From the NCBI GenBank assembly GCA_964544285.1, contig CAZJAQ010000043.1, positions 1-11,491 of the forward strand: DNA of 11,491 nt. Reading direction: 5' to 3'. Positions 5,698 through 11,491 of this stretch are shown here, piece by piece. This DNA is from CAYGVX01 sp964544285. Its GTDB lineage: Archaea > Thermoproteota > Bathyarchaeia > Bathyarchaeales > SOJC01. Every line of letters begins with the position of its first letter. Position 1 is the first letter of the stretch. The translations under genes were made by a program, and so were the position numbers. The notes below the pieces were generated by a model that worked only from the letters and a program-made list of their open reading frames with translations, had not been told where the DNA came from and did not search any database.

Positions 5698-5884
5698 AAA
5701 CCCATGAGAAGCTCTGCAACGCTATATTATTTTCTATCATTAACAGCATGAATGACAATTGATGTGGAGGCTGGAAGAAAGTAACAACGCGAGTGTCGAT
5801 GTTTCTGCTTCCACTCAGCCATAGTATCAGAGTTCAATGCCTTCTGACCCATAAACCATTTACTATATGTAGGCTCGGTTCTCT

Positions 5885-5916
5885 AGCATGGCATAGCGAA
5901 TTTCGTGTTATGCGAG
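5885..5916 (+). promoter_or_regulatory. Palindromic upstream element, copy 1
   Basis: The core reads CATAGCGAATTTCGTGTTATG (5892-5912), an imperfect dyad in which CATAGCGAA faces TTCGTGTTATG. The reverse strand at 11328-11356 has the same core with one G/A change plus matching flanks. It ends 23 nt before the TTATA of the membrane-protein promoter; at the other site the gap to the TATA box is 24 nt. This is the usual place for an archaeal activator or other upstream factor. Confidence 0.75.
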
Positions 5917-5926
5917 TCGAATGAAT

Positions 5927-5951
5927 GCGGAAAAGTTATAGCTGAACTGAG
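5927..5951 (+). promoter_or_regulatory. Promoter of membrane-protein copy 2, shared with copy 1
   Basis: GCGGAAAAGTTATAGCTGAA followed by CTGAG matches the block at 2381-2408. The TTATA box ends 48 nt before ATG 5988, almost the same distance as in copy 1. Confidence 0.7.
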
Positions 5952-5987
5952 ATAGACTACACTATTTGGCAATTCGGGTGTTAAATG

Positions 5988-6504
5988 ATGGTTGACATAC
6001 AGACTTTTTCAATAGTCATTGCGGCTGCGGCAGTTGTGGTTGCAGCGGTAAGCATAATCATGCAGAATAGAAAGGCAGAGAAAACGAGACGAACACAACT
6101 CATGATGCAGCTCTTTGGTCCCTTTCGAGACTTTGAGTTTTTGCGTCATTATTTCGAGATACTTTATCATTGGGAATGGACAGACCTAGACGACTACGTA
6201 AAGAAATATGTACAAAAAGACAGAGTACTCTAAAGCTGTCCACGTAGCTTCCTTCTTTAATAGTCTTGGTCTGTTTGTAAAAATGAAGCTGATTGACTTG
6301 GATACAGTAATGAAATGGCATCCTGAGGCATGCTTGTGGTTCTGGGAAAAAGTGGGACCTGTAATTCAAGAAGCTCAAAAGAGGATGATAGCATCGGGCA
6401 AATGGCGGATGGAATATAGACCGCTTGAATGGTTTGAATATCTCTATAATGAAATGAAGAAAAGAGAACAAAAAACTACAGACACGACTACTATCAGTGC
6501 GTAG
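5988..6504 (+). pseudogene. Membrane-anchored protein of the same paralog family, copy 2, with a +1 frameshift
   Basis: The first frame, from ATG 5988 (GGGTG motif at 5976-5980; ATG 5985 is an alternative), gives MVDIQTFSIVIAAAAVVVAA, one N-terminal membrane helix, then KTRRTQLMMQLF and YHWEWTDLDDYVKKYV, and stops at TAA 6231-6233. The rest of the family pattern is in the +1 frame: KTEYSKAVHVASFFNSLGLF, KLIDLDTVMKWHPEACLWFW, EKVGPVIQEAQKR and EWFEYLYNEMKKREQ, ending in TAG 6502-6504. The frames meet at a run of five A near 6211-6215. With four A the reading would be continuous (YVQKTEYSKAV), giving about 171 aa. This may be a real loss, a sequencing or assembly indel at the homopolymer, or transcriptional slippage. 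The predicted topology is one membrane anchor and a cytoplasmic helical domain. Its function is unknown; the DUF4760-like label is tentative. Confidence 0.8.
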
Positions 6505-6565
6505 CCATTTGAAGTAAAAGCGATTCAGGAAAAAAAGGGAGCATTCACGCAGTGTTAGAGTAGCC

Positions 6566-8620
6566 TTAGCTGATTAATATTAAAATTAGAGGCACGAACA
6601 CCGACGCAACCAGAGACATCACCGTGATCATAGTGTTCAACGAAGGACCCGCAGTGTCCTTGAACGGGTCACCCACAGTATCCCCCGCCACAGCAGCCTT
6701 GTGAGCTTCTGAACCCTTACCACCGAAAGCTCCAGCCTCGATGTACTTCTTAGCGTTGTCCCAAGCCCCACCCGAATTAGCCATAAACAACGCGAAAATG
6801 ATCCCCGTCACGATGCTCCCAGCCAAGAACCCAGCGAGCGCCTCAATCCCCAGAGCAAACGCAATCACGATCGGAACAACAATCGCCAAACTACACGGAA
6901 GCATAAGCTCCCTTATGGCTCCCTTCGTAGCGATGTCCACACATCTCGCATAGTCAGGCTTCGCTTTTCCTTCCATCAACCCAGGAATCTCCTTGAACTG
7001 ACGCCTAATCTCCATAATCATTCTCTGGCCATTCTTGCCAACGGATAATATCAGCAACGCCGAGAGTAGTGGTGGTATCATCGCACCAATGAAAAGTCCC
7101 GCAACCACTTTTGGGTCTATCAGGTTTAAGCTTGAAATGCCCGAAAGCTCCGTATAAGCCCCAAACAGCGTGAGAACCGTCAAGGCAGCAGCTCCGATGG
7201 CAAAGCCCTTCGTTATAGCCTTCGTAGTGTTACCAGCCGCGTCCAGCTTGTCAGTTATCTTAACCACTTCTTCGCCAAGCCCAGCTTGTTCAGCTATCCC
7301 TCTCGCGTTGTCTGAGACTGGACCGTAAGCGTCGGTGGAAATTATCATCCCCACGATCGAAAGCATTCCCAGAGCCGCGGTAGCAACTCCGTAGAAGCCG
7401 GTCATACCAAACATTTCAGCTAGATACCAAGCAGCCAAGGTCGCGGCTGAAATGCCGATTATCGGCGGAACGATGCTAATTATCCCATACGAAAAGCCCG
7501 TGAGAATATTTATCGCAGCTCCTGACTTGGCGGCTTCGGAGACTCGCTGCACCGGCGACCGGTCGATTGAAGTGAAAAAGTCGGTAGTAAGCCCAATAAT
7601 CATTCCCGCAGTCAAACCAGCAATCGTCGGAAGAAACACTCCCAGCCACCTCTCCTCACCCAACCCCGAAAACCACGTGACCGCGAAAAGAAAGACTATG
7701 AAGAAGAAGCACGTGGAAAAAACCCCCCTGTTTAACGCGGCTCCGGGACTCGTCTTCATGCTAACCTTCGCAAACAACGCCCCAACTATAGAGGCAAAGA
7801 GCCCGACAGCAGCGATCAAAAGCGGCAGAGTAGTGAATATTCCCCCGCCGAGAGCTGGCGCCGAACCGAGGATCATGGCACCTATGACGGCAGCTATGTA
7901 AGAGTCGATCAAGTCCGCACCCATACCAGCCACGTCACCAACGTTGTCCCCCACGTTGTCGGCGATCACCGCGGGGTTTCGAGGGTCGTCCTCCGGAATG
8001 CCCAACTCAACCTTTCCCACGAGGTCTGCGCTTATGTCCGCTGTCTTTGTGTATATTCCTCCTCCAGCCTTCGCAAAAAGCGCCAGCGCACTCGCCCCGA
8101 AGCTGAAGGCTAATATGACTTTCGTTGCGTCGGTTTCAAGCCAGCCGAGAACATTATGGTACGTGAAGAACAGTAAGCTTATTCCAAGCAGCGCCAAACC
8201 CACTATCGACATGCCCATTATGGCTCCTCCGTAGAAGGCAACAGAAAAAGACTGCTTCAACCCAGTTCTGGCTGCGTTCGCTGTCCTGACGTTTGCTTTG
8301 ACTGCCGCCATCATCCCAGCGTAGGCACCCACGGCAGTGCACAGAGAACCGAAGAGGTATGCTACTGCAACGCTGACTCCATGTAAAGTGCCTTCGGTTA
8401 GACCGAAAAGTATTCCTAAGATTGCAGCCATCACTATCGCAAAAACCGCCAAGGTCATGTTCTGTCTCCGTAAATACGCCTTAGCGCCTTCCTTTATTGC
8501 TTGGGCGATTTCTCTCATTTTCTCTGTGCCGCTGTCTTGCTTGCTGACGTAGCGGTATAGGTAGGCGGCAAGCGCGACAGAAGCCAAACCAGCCACGGGA
8601 GTTATGAAATACCATTCCAT
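6566..8620 (-). CDS. hppA: Membrane-bound proton-translocating pyrophosphatase (K+-independent type)
   Basis: This integral membrane pump couples hydrolysis of pyrophosphate to ion export. The 684 residues and many hydrophobic helices (the family has about 16) are normal for prokaryotic members. Catalytic signatures are present: IYTKTADISADLVGKVE near 195, DNVGDNVGDVAGMGADL near 224, DAYGPVSDNARGIAE near 435, NSGGAWDNAKKYIE near 625, and AVAGDTVGDPFKDTAGPS near 650. The stretch GNTTKAITKG has Lys and Thr at the two positions that separate K+-independent pumps from K+-dependent ones (which have Ala and usually Gly), so this should be a K+-independent H+ pump. ATG 8620 follows GAGGT at good spacing. 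It is divergent from the acetate transporter, with 157 nt between starts, and shares orientation with the soluble pyrophosphatase. Variants such as DISADL for the usual DVGADL look conservative. Confidence 0.97.
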   Translation of the reverse strand: MEWYFITPVAGLASVALAAYLYRYVSKQDSGTEKMREIAQAIKEGAKAYLRRQNMTLAVFAIVMAAILGILFGLTEGTLHGVSVAVAYLFGSLCTAVGAYAGMMAAVKANVRTANAARTGLKQSFSVAFYGGAIMGMSIVGLALLGISLLFFTYHNVLGWLETDATKVILAFSFGASALALFAKAGGGIYTKTADISADLVGKVELGIPEDDPRNPAVIADNVGDNVGDVAGMGADLIDSYIAAVIGAMILGSAPALGGGIFTTLPLLIAAVGLFASIVGALFAKVSMKTSPGAALNRGVFSTCFFFIVFLFAVTWFSGLGEERWLGVFLPTIAGLTAGMIIGLTTDFFTSIDRSPVQRVSEAAKSGAAINILTGFSYGIISIVPPIIGISAATLAAWYLAEMFGMTGFYGVATAALGMLSIVGMIISTDAYGPVSDNARGIAEQAGLGEEVVKITDKLDAAGNTTKAITKGFAIGAAALTVLTLFGAYTELSGISSLNLIDPKVVAGLFIGAMIPPLLSALLILSVGKNGQRMIMEIRRQFKEIPGLMEGKAKPDYARCVDIATKGAIRELMLPCSLAIVVPIVIAFALGIEALAGFLAGSIVTGIIFALFMANSGGAWDNAKKYIEAGAFGGKGSEAHKAAVAGDTVGDPFKDTAGPSLNTMITVMSLVASVFVPLILILIS

Positions 8621-8644
8621 AGACGAAACCTCAAGTCAATTTTT

Positions 8645-8658
8645 ATGGGCAAACCCAT
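8645..8658. promoter_or_regulatory. Short palindrome in the hppA-satP intergenic region
   Basis: ATGGGCAAACCCAT is a 5-bp perfect dyad around CAAA, 25-38 nt upstream of the hppA start and overlapping where its core promoter should lie. It could be an operator for hppA. A dyad this short can also arise by chance. Confidence 0.3.
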
Positions 8659-8715
8659 TTTTACCATACCACGTTGAGACTCCTTCAGATAACATGGCTA
8701 TGCTTTTAACGGTTT

Positions 8716-8730
8716 CGAAAAGTTTTATAT
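8716..8730 (+). promoter_or_regulatory. BRE/TATA promoter of the acetate transporter gene
   Basis: CGAAAAGTTTTATAT combines a purine-rich BRE with a TATA box. Initiation about 25 nt downstream would be near 8752-8755, leaving a leader of about 25 nt that contains the GGGGT motif at 8767-8771 before ATG 8778. Confidence 0.65.
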
Positions 8731-8777
8731 TCCTAAACATCATCACCTAACGCCTTCTCTACGTGTGGGGTATGTGT

Positions 8778-9350
8778 ATGAATGAGAGACTCGCAAACCC
8801 AGCGCCCCTTGGGCTGTTGGGGTTCGGAATGACGACTGTGCTGTTGAACCTTCACAACGCTGGCTTCTACCCTTTGGACAGCATGATTCTAGCCATGGGA
8901 CTCGCCTACGGCGGCTTGGCTCAAGTAATCGCGGGCATCATGGAGTACCGCAAGGGCAACACATTCGGGACGACCGCCTTCAGCTCCTACGGGTTGTTCT
9001 GGTGGTCGCTAGTGTTACTACTTATCATGCCGACTGTTTCCTTCTTCCAAGTGCAGGCACCGCTTAAAACAGCCATGGCTGCGTACTTTTTCATGTGGGG
9101 GCTCTTCACATTAGTCATGTTCTTCGGCACGTTGAAAGCAAACCGCGCTCTGCAATTTGTCTTCGCAAGCTTGGCTGTGCTCTTCTTCCTGCTAACCGCC
9201 AGAGACCTGACTGGAAGCGCAGAAATAGGCATCATAACGGGGTACGAAGGCATAGTCTGCGGCTTGAGCGCAGTCTACTTAGCCCTTGCAGAAGTGTTGA
9301 ACGAGGTTCATGGGAAGACTGTTCTGCCCATCTGCCCGGTGAAAGAATAG
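8778..9350 (+). CDS. satP: Acetate/succinate transporter, GPR1/FUN34/YaaH (SatP) family
   Basis: This six-helix membrane protein of the AceTr family moves acetate or related short carboxylates with protons. The family signature NPAPLGLLGFG lies at residues 7-17 of the 190-aa product, followed by LAYGGLAQVIAGIMEYRKGN, TFGTTAFSSYGLFWWS, and the later hydrophobic helices around VMFFGTLKANRALQFVF and TGYEGIVCGLSAVYLALAEV. I place the start at ATG 8778 (MNERLANPAP) because GGGGT lies about 6 nt upstream; the GTG at 8763 would only add MWGMC. The gene has its own BRE/TATA promoter and faces away from hppA. The pairing suggests coordinated control of carboxylate flux and pyrophosphate-driven energisation, which is inference. 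Direction of transport cannot be read from sequence. Confidence 0.93.
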   Translation: MNERLANPAPLGLLGFGMTTVLLNLHNAGFYPLDSMILAMGLAYGGLAQVIAGIMEYRKGNTFGTTAFSSYGLFWWSLVLLLIMPTVSFFQVQAPLKTAMAAYFFMWGLFTLVMFFGTLKANRALQFVFASLAVLFFLLTARDLTGSAEIGIITGYEGIVCGLSAVYLALAEVLNEVHGKTVLPICPVKE

Positions 9351-9367
9351 AAAAAGAGGGTTTGGAG

Positions 9368-9720
9368 CTATTCACCTTGCTTTGGAGTGAAGACTCCGAT
9401 TATGTTGCCGTCTGGGTCTGAGAAAAGCCCGAACCATCCCATGCCTGGAATCTCGGTTTTTTCTTTCACTGTCTCTGCGCCGAGCTTCTCGGCTTTTTTG
9501 AGAGTTTTCGGTATATCTTCGACAGCGACGTAGAAGACGATTCCGCCAGGAATCACTTTTCCTTTGGGTCTAAGCCTCCTCCGAGTCCTCCTTCTTCGGG
9601 CATGAAGAGAGCGTAGTTTCTCATGTACTCTATTTTCCATCCGAAAAGTTTGTTGTAGAATTCTCCTGACCTCTTGATGTTAGTGACGGGAATTTCCAAG
9701 TGGCAGATGCCGTGCACCAT
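9368..9720 (-). pseudogene. VOC-family (glyoxalase/dioxygenase-like) protein with a frameshift
   Basis: ATG 9720, with GAGG at about 7 nt upstream, opens MVHGICHLEIPVTNIKRSGE, FYNKLFGWKIEYM, NYALFMPEEGGLGGGL, the usual first half of a VOC domain, and then stops at TGA 9553-9555. The second half is in another frame: RPKGKVIPGGIVFYVAVEDI, PKTLKKAEKLGAETVKEKTE, GMGWFGLFSDPDGNIIGVFT. Adding one base near 9572 joins them into about 117 aa, the normal length for single-domain VOC proteins. In isolation the second-half frame starts with an arginine-rich stretch, an artefact of reading past the lesion. The family includes metal-dependent glyoxalases, epimerases and antibiotic-binding proteins; this member's substrate is unclear. 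It converges on satP with a 17-nt gap. It is either a real pseudogene or a 1-nt sequence error next to the CCCAAAGG run. Confidence 0.85.
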
Positions 9721-9845
9721 TTTCATTCCTCTTTTTTTGGCTTGATAATCGATTTTTCGAATTATTATGGGTTCCTATAAGCCAAACTGTAATAGTAAAT
9801 GTTGACTTCAAGTGGTCAAGAAAAAGGGGAACGTTAGGTTTTGTT

Positions 9846-10043
9846 CTAATCTCCCTGCTTGAAGCCCCACAGCACCCACATCAAGCCTATGAAAAGCGCT
9901 ACGATGAGGAGCGATGCCCCCAAGATGACGACGTTCTGGAAGAGGTCGAATTCAGTAGACCAGAAAACAGTGTACAGCAGGACGAAGATGAGCCAGCCGA
10001 TTCCAGCGAGAATCGATATCACTATCGGGATGAGTGGTCTCAT
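9846..10043 (-). CDS. Small two-helix membrane protein
   Basis: This 65-aa protein has two predicted membrane helices: residues 5-27 (IPIVISILAGIGWLIFVLLY) and about 36-60 (FQNVVILGASLLIVALFIGL). A short loop with DLF joins them and the C-terminus is KQGD. ATG 10043 has no Shine-Dalgarno motif, but a TATATA box lies 25 nt upstream, so the message is probably leaderless. No conserved catalytic motif is visible. It belongs with the other tiny membrane proteins downstream of 11278 only by style and orientation. Confidence 0.72.
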   Translation of the reverse strand: MRPLIPIVISILAGIGWLIFVLLYTVFWSTEFDLFQNVVILGASLLIVALFIGLMWVLWGFKQGD

Positions 10044-10067
10044 AGAAGAACAATTCTATCAACTGGG

Positions 10068-10073
10068 TATATA
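10068..10073 (-). promoter_or_regulatory. TATA box of the 9846-10043 gene, leaderless spacing
   Basis: CTATATAC on the minus strand lies 25 nt upstream of ATG 10043, so transcription should begin at the start codon. Confidence 0.6.
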
Positions 10074-10361
10074 GGTATTTGGTTCTGCTAATTCATCGGT
10101 CAGTAGCTGATACTAATAGATTCTGCAAGTCTCAAATCGAGCTTTTTGTCATAGTGATATGCTAAGAAATCGCTATGCCATTTTCCAATCAACAACATTT
10201 CCATCCGTATCAATCTATATATATTCCGAAGTTTCTTCGGAAAATCTTGTTTAACGGAGCTTGATTTGAGCTTCTTTTCATGGAGAGAGAAAAGCGATTT
10301 TTAATCAACTGATTAAATTCCTGTTTTGGATTTCTAGAAGATTCTTCCGAAAATCAAGTTT
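10074..10361. other. AT-rich intergenic region with hairpin, palindrome and direct repeats
   Basis: No gene is visible. It contains: a perfect 8-bp stem with a TTT loop (TTCCGAAG/CTTCGGAA, 10224-10242); a dyad TTTAATCA-AC-TGATTAAA (10300-10317); an imperfect dyad CATAGTGAT...ATCGCTATG (10150-10177); and a direct repeat of about 24 bp, 19 of 24 identical, at 10230-10253 and 10339-10362. The strong stem might end the 11278-10362 transcript, but no T-run follows it on the minus strand. Confidence 0.6.
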
Positions 10362-10628
10362 TTAGGGGTTCGGCACAGCTATCTGAGGGGGTTTTGGCAC
10401 TTCAGAACCTTCTTGTTTTGCTCTCCAGAGAAAAGCAAGACCTATCACTAACAAGACAATTCCAGAAATGAGTAGAGTTACTGAATATTGTGCATAGGGA
10501 TAGACTGCATAGTAAATAAGCCATCCTCGCACTTCGTAGTAAGATGCTGCGAATATGCCACCCGCTAAGAGAATTGCACCTAATACAACACCAATATACC
10601 CTATCAATTGAAAATCGGATTTCTTCAT
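10362..10628 (-). CDS. Small two-helix membrane protein
   Basis: This 88-aa protein has a short basic start (MKKSDFQ), a first membrane helix at residues 8-30 (LIGYIGVVLGAILLAGGIFA), a tyrosine-rich loop (YEVRGWLIYYAVYPYAQYS), a second helix at about 50-70 (TLLISGIVLLVIGLAFLWRA), and a proline-rich cytoplasmic tail. ATG 10628 has a very good AAGGAG motif at 10638-10643. It follows the 203-aa membrane protein by 38 nt on the same strand, so the two probably share a transcript. Internal Shine-Dalgarno use here versus leaderless spacing for the first gene is the normal archaeal operon pattern. Function unknown. Confidence 0.78.
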   Translation of the reverse strand: MKKSDFQLIGYIGVVLGAILLAGGIFAASYYEVRGWLIYYAVYPYAQYSVTLLISGIVLLVIGLAFLWRAKQEGSEVPKPPQIAVPNP

Positions 10629-10666
10629 GCTTGATTTCTCCTTATTTCTTGATTTGGTTTCTGATT

Positions 10667-11278
10667 CTAATTAATTCTTTCGGTTGTCCAGAGTTTCACA
10701 TCAACAGCTATTTCTTCTCTCCCTTCGTTCCACACGATTAAGTAAAATTGACCGCTTTTAGGAGAAGTGAAATTGATTCTCGTTCGCATGGTATTTTCTT
10801 GGCCGTCAAAATAGGTGAAGTCCTCATCCTCATCTCTTTCAAATTTGCTCAGACCGTATCTATTCACTAGATAAACATTAATGATATCTTCTCCAGAAAC
10901 TTCACCTTCGACTTTTTCATTTCGTTTTAGGCTTAGGTTGAACGTTTCGTAACTCTCTCCATCTAAGGAAATAGTAGTATCAACTATCCAATTTCTTCGT
11001 TTGAGAGTCTTCTTTTCGCTCGTTTCTTTTTCTTCGGTTTTTTGCTTAACAAAATTGAGCAATGAAGAAAATATGTCAATAAGGAATCTTCCGAATTCTC
11101 TAGCTATGTCGGGTTCAATAGGCAATGCTACAAGAAACAAGCCTACAACAATGGCTATGATTCCTATCAGCATGTTGTTTGAGAACGTAGTGACTCCAAA
11201 TAGAACACAAATCACTCCAATAACAACAACTAAATATCTAGCATTGTCTTCGTTTTCGCTTTTCTTTCTTTTTGGCAT
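10667..11278 (-). CDS. Membrane-anchored protein with C-terminal beta-sandwich (PPC/GOLD-like) domain
   Basis: This 203-aa product has a basic N-terminus (MPKRKKSENED), two membrane helices in residues 14-51 (YLVVVIGVICVLFGVTTF and NMLIGIIAIVVGLFLVALPI), a charged linker (TEEKETSEKKTLKRR) and a beta-rich domain from about residue 98. The latter shows SLDGESYETFNLSLKRNEKV, EGEVSGEDIINVYLVNRYGL, a short acidic stretch, RINFTSPKSGQFYLIVWNEG, and VDVKLWT. This strand pattern (x-G-x-V, INVYLV, F-TSP-SG-YLIV-N) is what PPC- or GOLD-like domains show, a structural call without a known ligand. ATG 11278 has no clear Shine-Dalgarno motif but a TATA box at 11302-11307 about 24 nt away, so it is probably leaderless. 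A palindromic element shared with the 5988 gene lies farther upstream. Confidence 0.8.
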   Translation of the reverse strand: MPKRKKSENEDNARYLVVVIGVICVLFGVTTFSNNMLIGIIAIVVGLFLVALPIEPDIAREFGRFLIDIFSSLLNFVKQKTEEKETSEKKTLKRRNWIVDTTISLDGESYETFNLSLKRNEKVEGEVSGEDIINVYLVNRYGLSKFERDEDEDFTYFDGQENTMRTRINFTSPKSGQFYLIVWNEGREEIAVDVKLWTTERIN

Positions 11279-11301
11279 GAATTGAAAGTTACTACTGAAG
11301 G

Positions 11302-11307
11302 ATTAAA
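11302..11307 (-). promoter_or_regulatory. TATA box of the 10667-11278 gene, leaderless spacing
   Basis: CTTTAATC on the minus strand lies about 24 nt before ATG 11278. Confidence 0.55.
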
Positions 11308-11327
11308 GCGTTTTTGCTTACCTAAAA

Positions 11328-11356
11328 CTACCATAACATGAAATTCGCTATGTCAT
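11328..11356 (-). promoter_or_regulatory. Palindromic upstream element, copy 2
   Basis: The minus strand core CATAGCGAATTTCATGTTATG (11332-11352) repeats the element at 5892-5912 with one change, and CATG before and AG after also match. It lies 24 nt from the TATA box of the 11278 gene and about 20 nt from a TATA-like sequence of the divergent gene at 11418, so it may serve both. Confidence 0.75.
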
Positions 11357-11373
11357 GTGAGAAGCCTAAGCCC

Positions 11374-11380
11374 ACATATA
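11374..11380 (+). promoter_or_regulatory. TATA-like box for the gene starting at 11418
   Basis: ACATATA at 11374-11380 would start transcription near 11403, leaving a leader of about 15 nt that contains GGAGA at 11408-11412. Confidence 0.45.
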
Positions 11381-11417
11381 CCGCCGATTTTTGAGCTTTA
11401 GAAATTCGGAGAAACTT

Positions 11418-11491
11418 GTGGAATCAAGATACGAGAAAAAAACAGTGGCTAACACTTTGGAGAACCAGTTGAGAGAAAAGATTTTATTTCA
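11418..11491 (+). CDS. Start of an unidentified protein, cut by the window edge
   Basis: GTG 11418 follows a GGAGA Shine-Dalgarno motif with a 5-nt gap and a TATA-like box at proper distance. The 24 visible codons (MESRYEKKTVANTLENQLRE and on) are open and hydrophilic, with a helical look. Too little is present to name the product. It is divergent from the 203-aa membrane protein and may share its regulatory element. Confidence 0.5.
   Translation, partial: MESRYEKKTVANTLENQLREKILF

Noticed and set aside
7452..8234. Long plus-strand frames inside hppA
   Set aside because: They are antisense to strongly conserved catalytic segments of the pump and show no start signals or family resemblance.
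9368..9640. Arginine-rich start MENRVHEKLRSLHARRRR as a real N-terminus of the VOC protein
   Set aside because: The true VOC N-terminal half lies in another frame from ATG 9720; the arginine run is out-of-frame reading of its coding sequence.
1..11491. tRNA, rRNA or CRISPR array
   Set aside because: I saw no T-loop-like GGTTCRANYC segment in a cloverleaf context, no ribosomal RNA, and no regularly spaced repeats.

Overview
The window looks archaeal. It carries formylmethanofuran:tetrahydromethanopterin formyltransferase (Ftr), and promoters are of the TATA/BRE type. Several TATA-like boxes sit only about 24-29 nt upstream of start codons, as expected for leaderless transcripts. Small winged-helix regulators and many tiny two-helix membrane proteins add to this picture. 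Ftr without other methanogenesis genes in view, together with an acetate-family transporter and two pyrophosphatases, fits an anaerobic archaeon using the archaeal Wood-Ljungdahl pathway. A Bathyarchaeia-like lineage is my best guess, but it is inferred from gene style and not from a phylogenetic marker.

Layout. At 59-1036 (minus) is ftr. At 1094-2347 lies a decayed zone: a cysteine-rich gene that appears frameshifted, an orphan module of a surface-protein domain (1363-1740), and a membrane-protein pseudogene (1866-2347). Next comes a 526-base stretch (2348-2873) without a convincing gene. It holds the pseudogene promoter, a G-run tract, AACC and GAC simple repeats, and one arm of a 46-bp inverted repeat (2725-2770). 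The interval to the other arm (4760-4806) contains a small charged protein, a winged-helix regulator, a coiled-coil/winged-helix protein and a ParA/MinD-type ATPase, all on the plus strand. An 80-aa hypothetical follows at 4905-5147.

At 5155-9350 is an energy block. It contains soluble inorganic pyrophosphatase, a second, frameshifted copy of the same membrane-protein family (5988-6504), the ion-pumping pyrophosphatase HppA (motif of the K+-independent, H+-pumping class), and a divergent SatP/YaaH-type acetate transporter. From 9368 to the end are a frameshifted VOC (glyoxalase-like) gene, three small membrane proteins on the minus strand, and the start of a plus-strand gene running off the window.

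How the parts may work together. Ftr serves the C1 branch. HppA recovers energy from pyrophosphate, whereas the soluble enzyme dissipates it. SatP moves acetate or another short carboxylate. This fits acetate metabolism coupled to pyrophosphate, though no acetyl-CoA synthetase is visible. The most unusual signals are: the ParA/winged-helix cassette bracketed by inverted repeats with a very sharp strand-composition flip inside it; two paralogous membrane genes, both broken, that share a promoter block; and a near-identical palindromic element upstream of two otherwise unrelated membrane genes, about 24 bp upstream of the TATA box in each.
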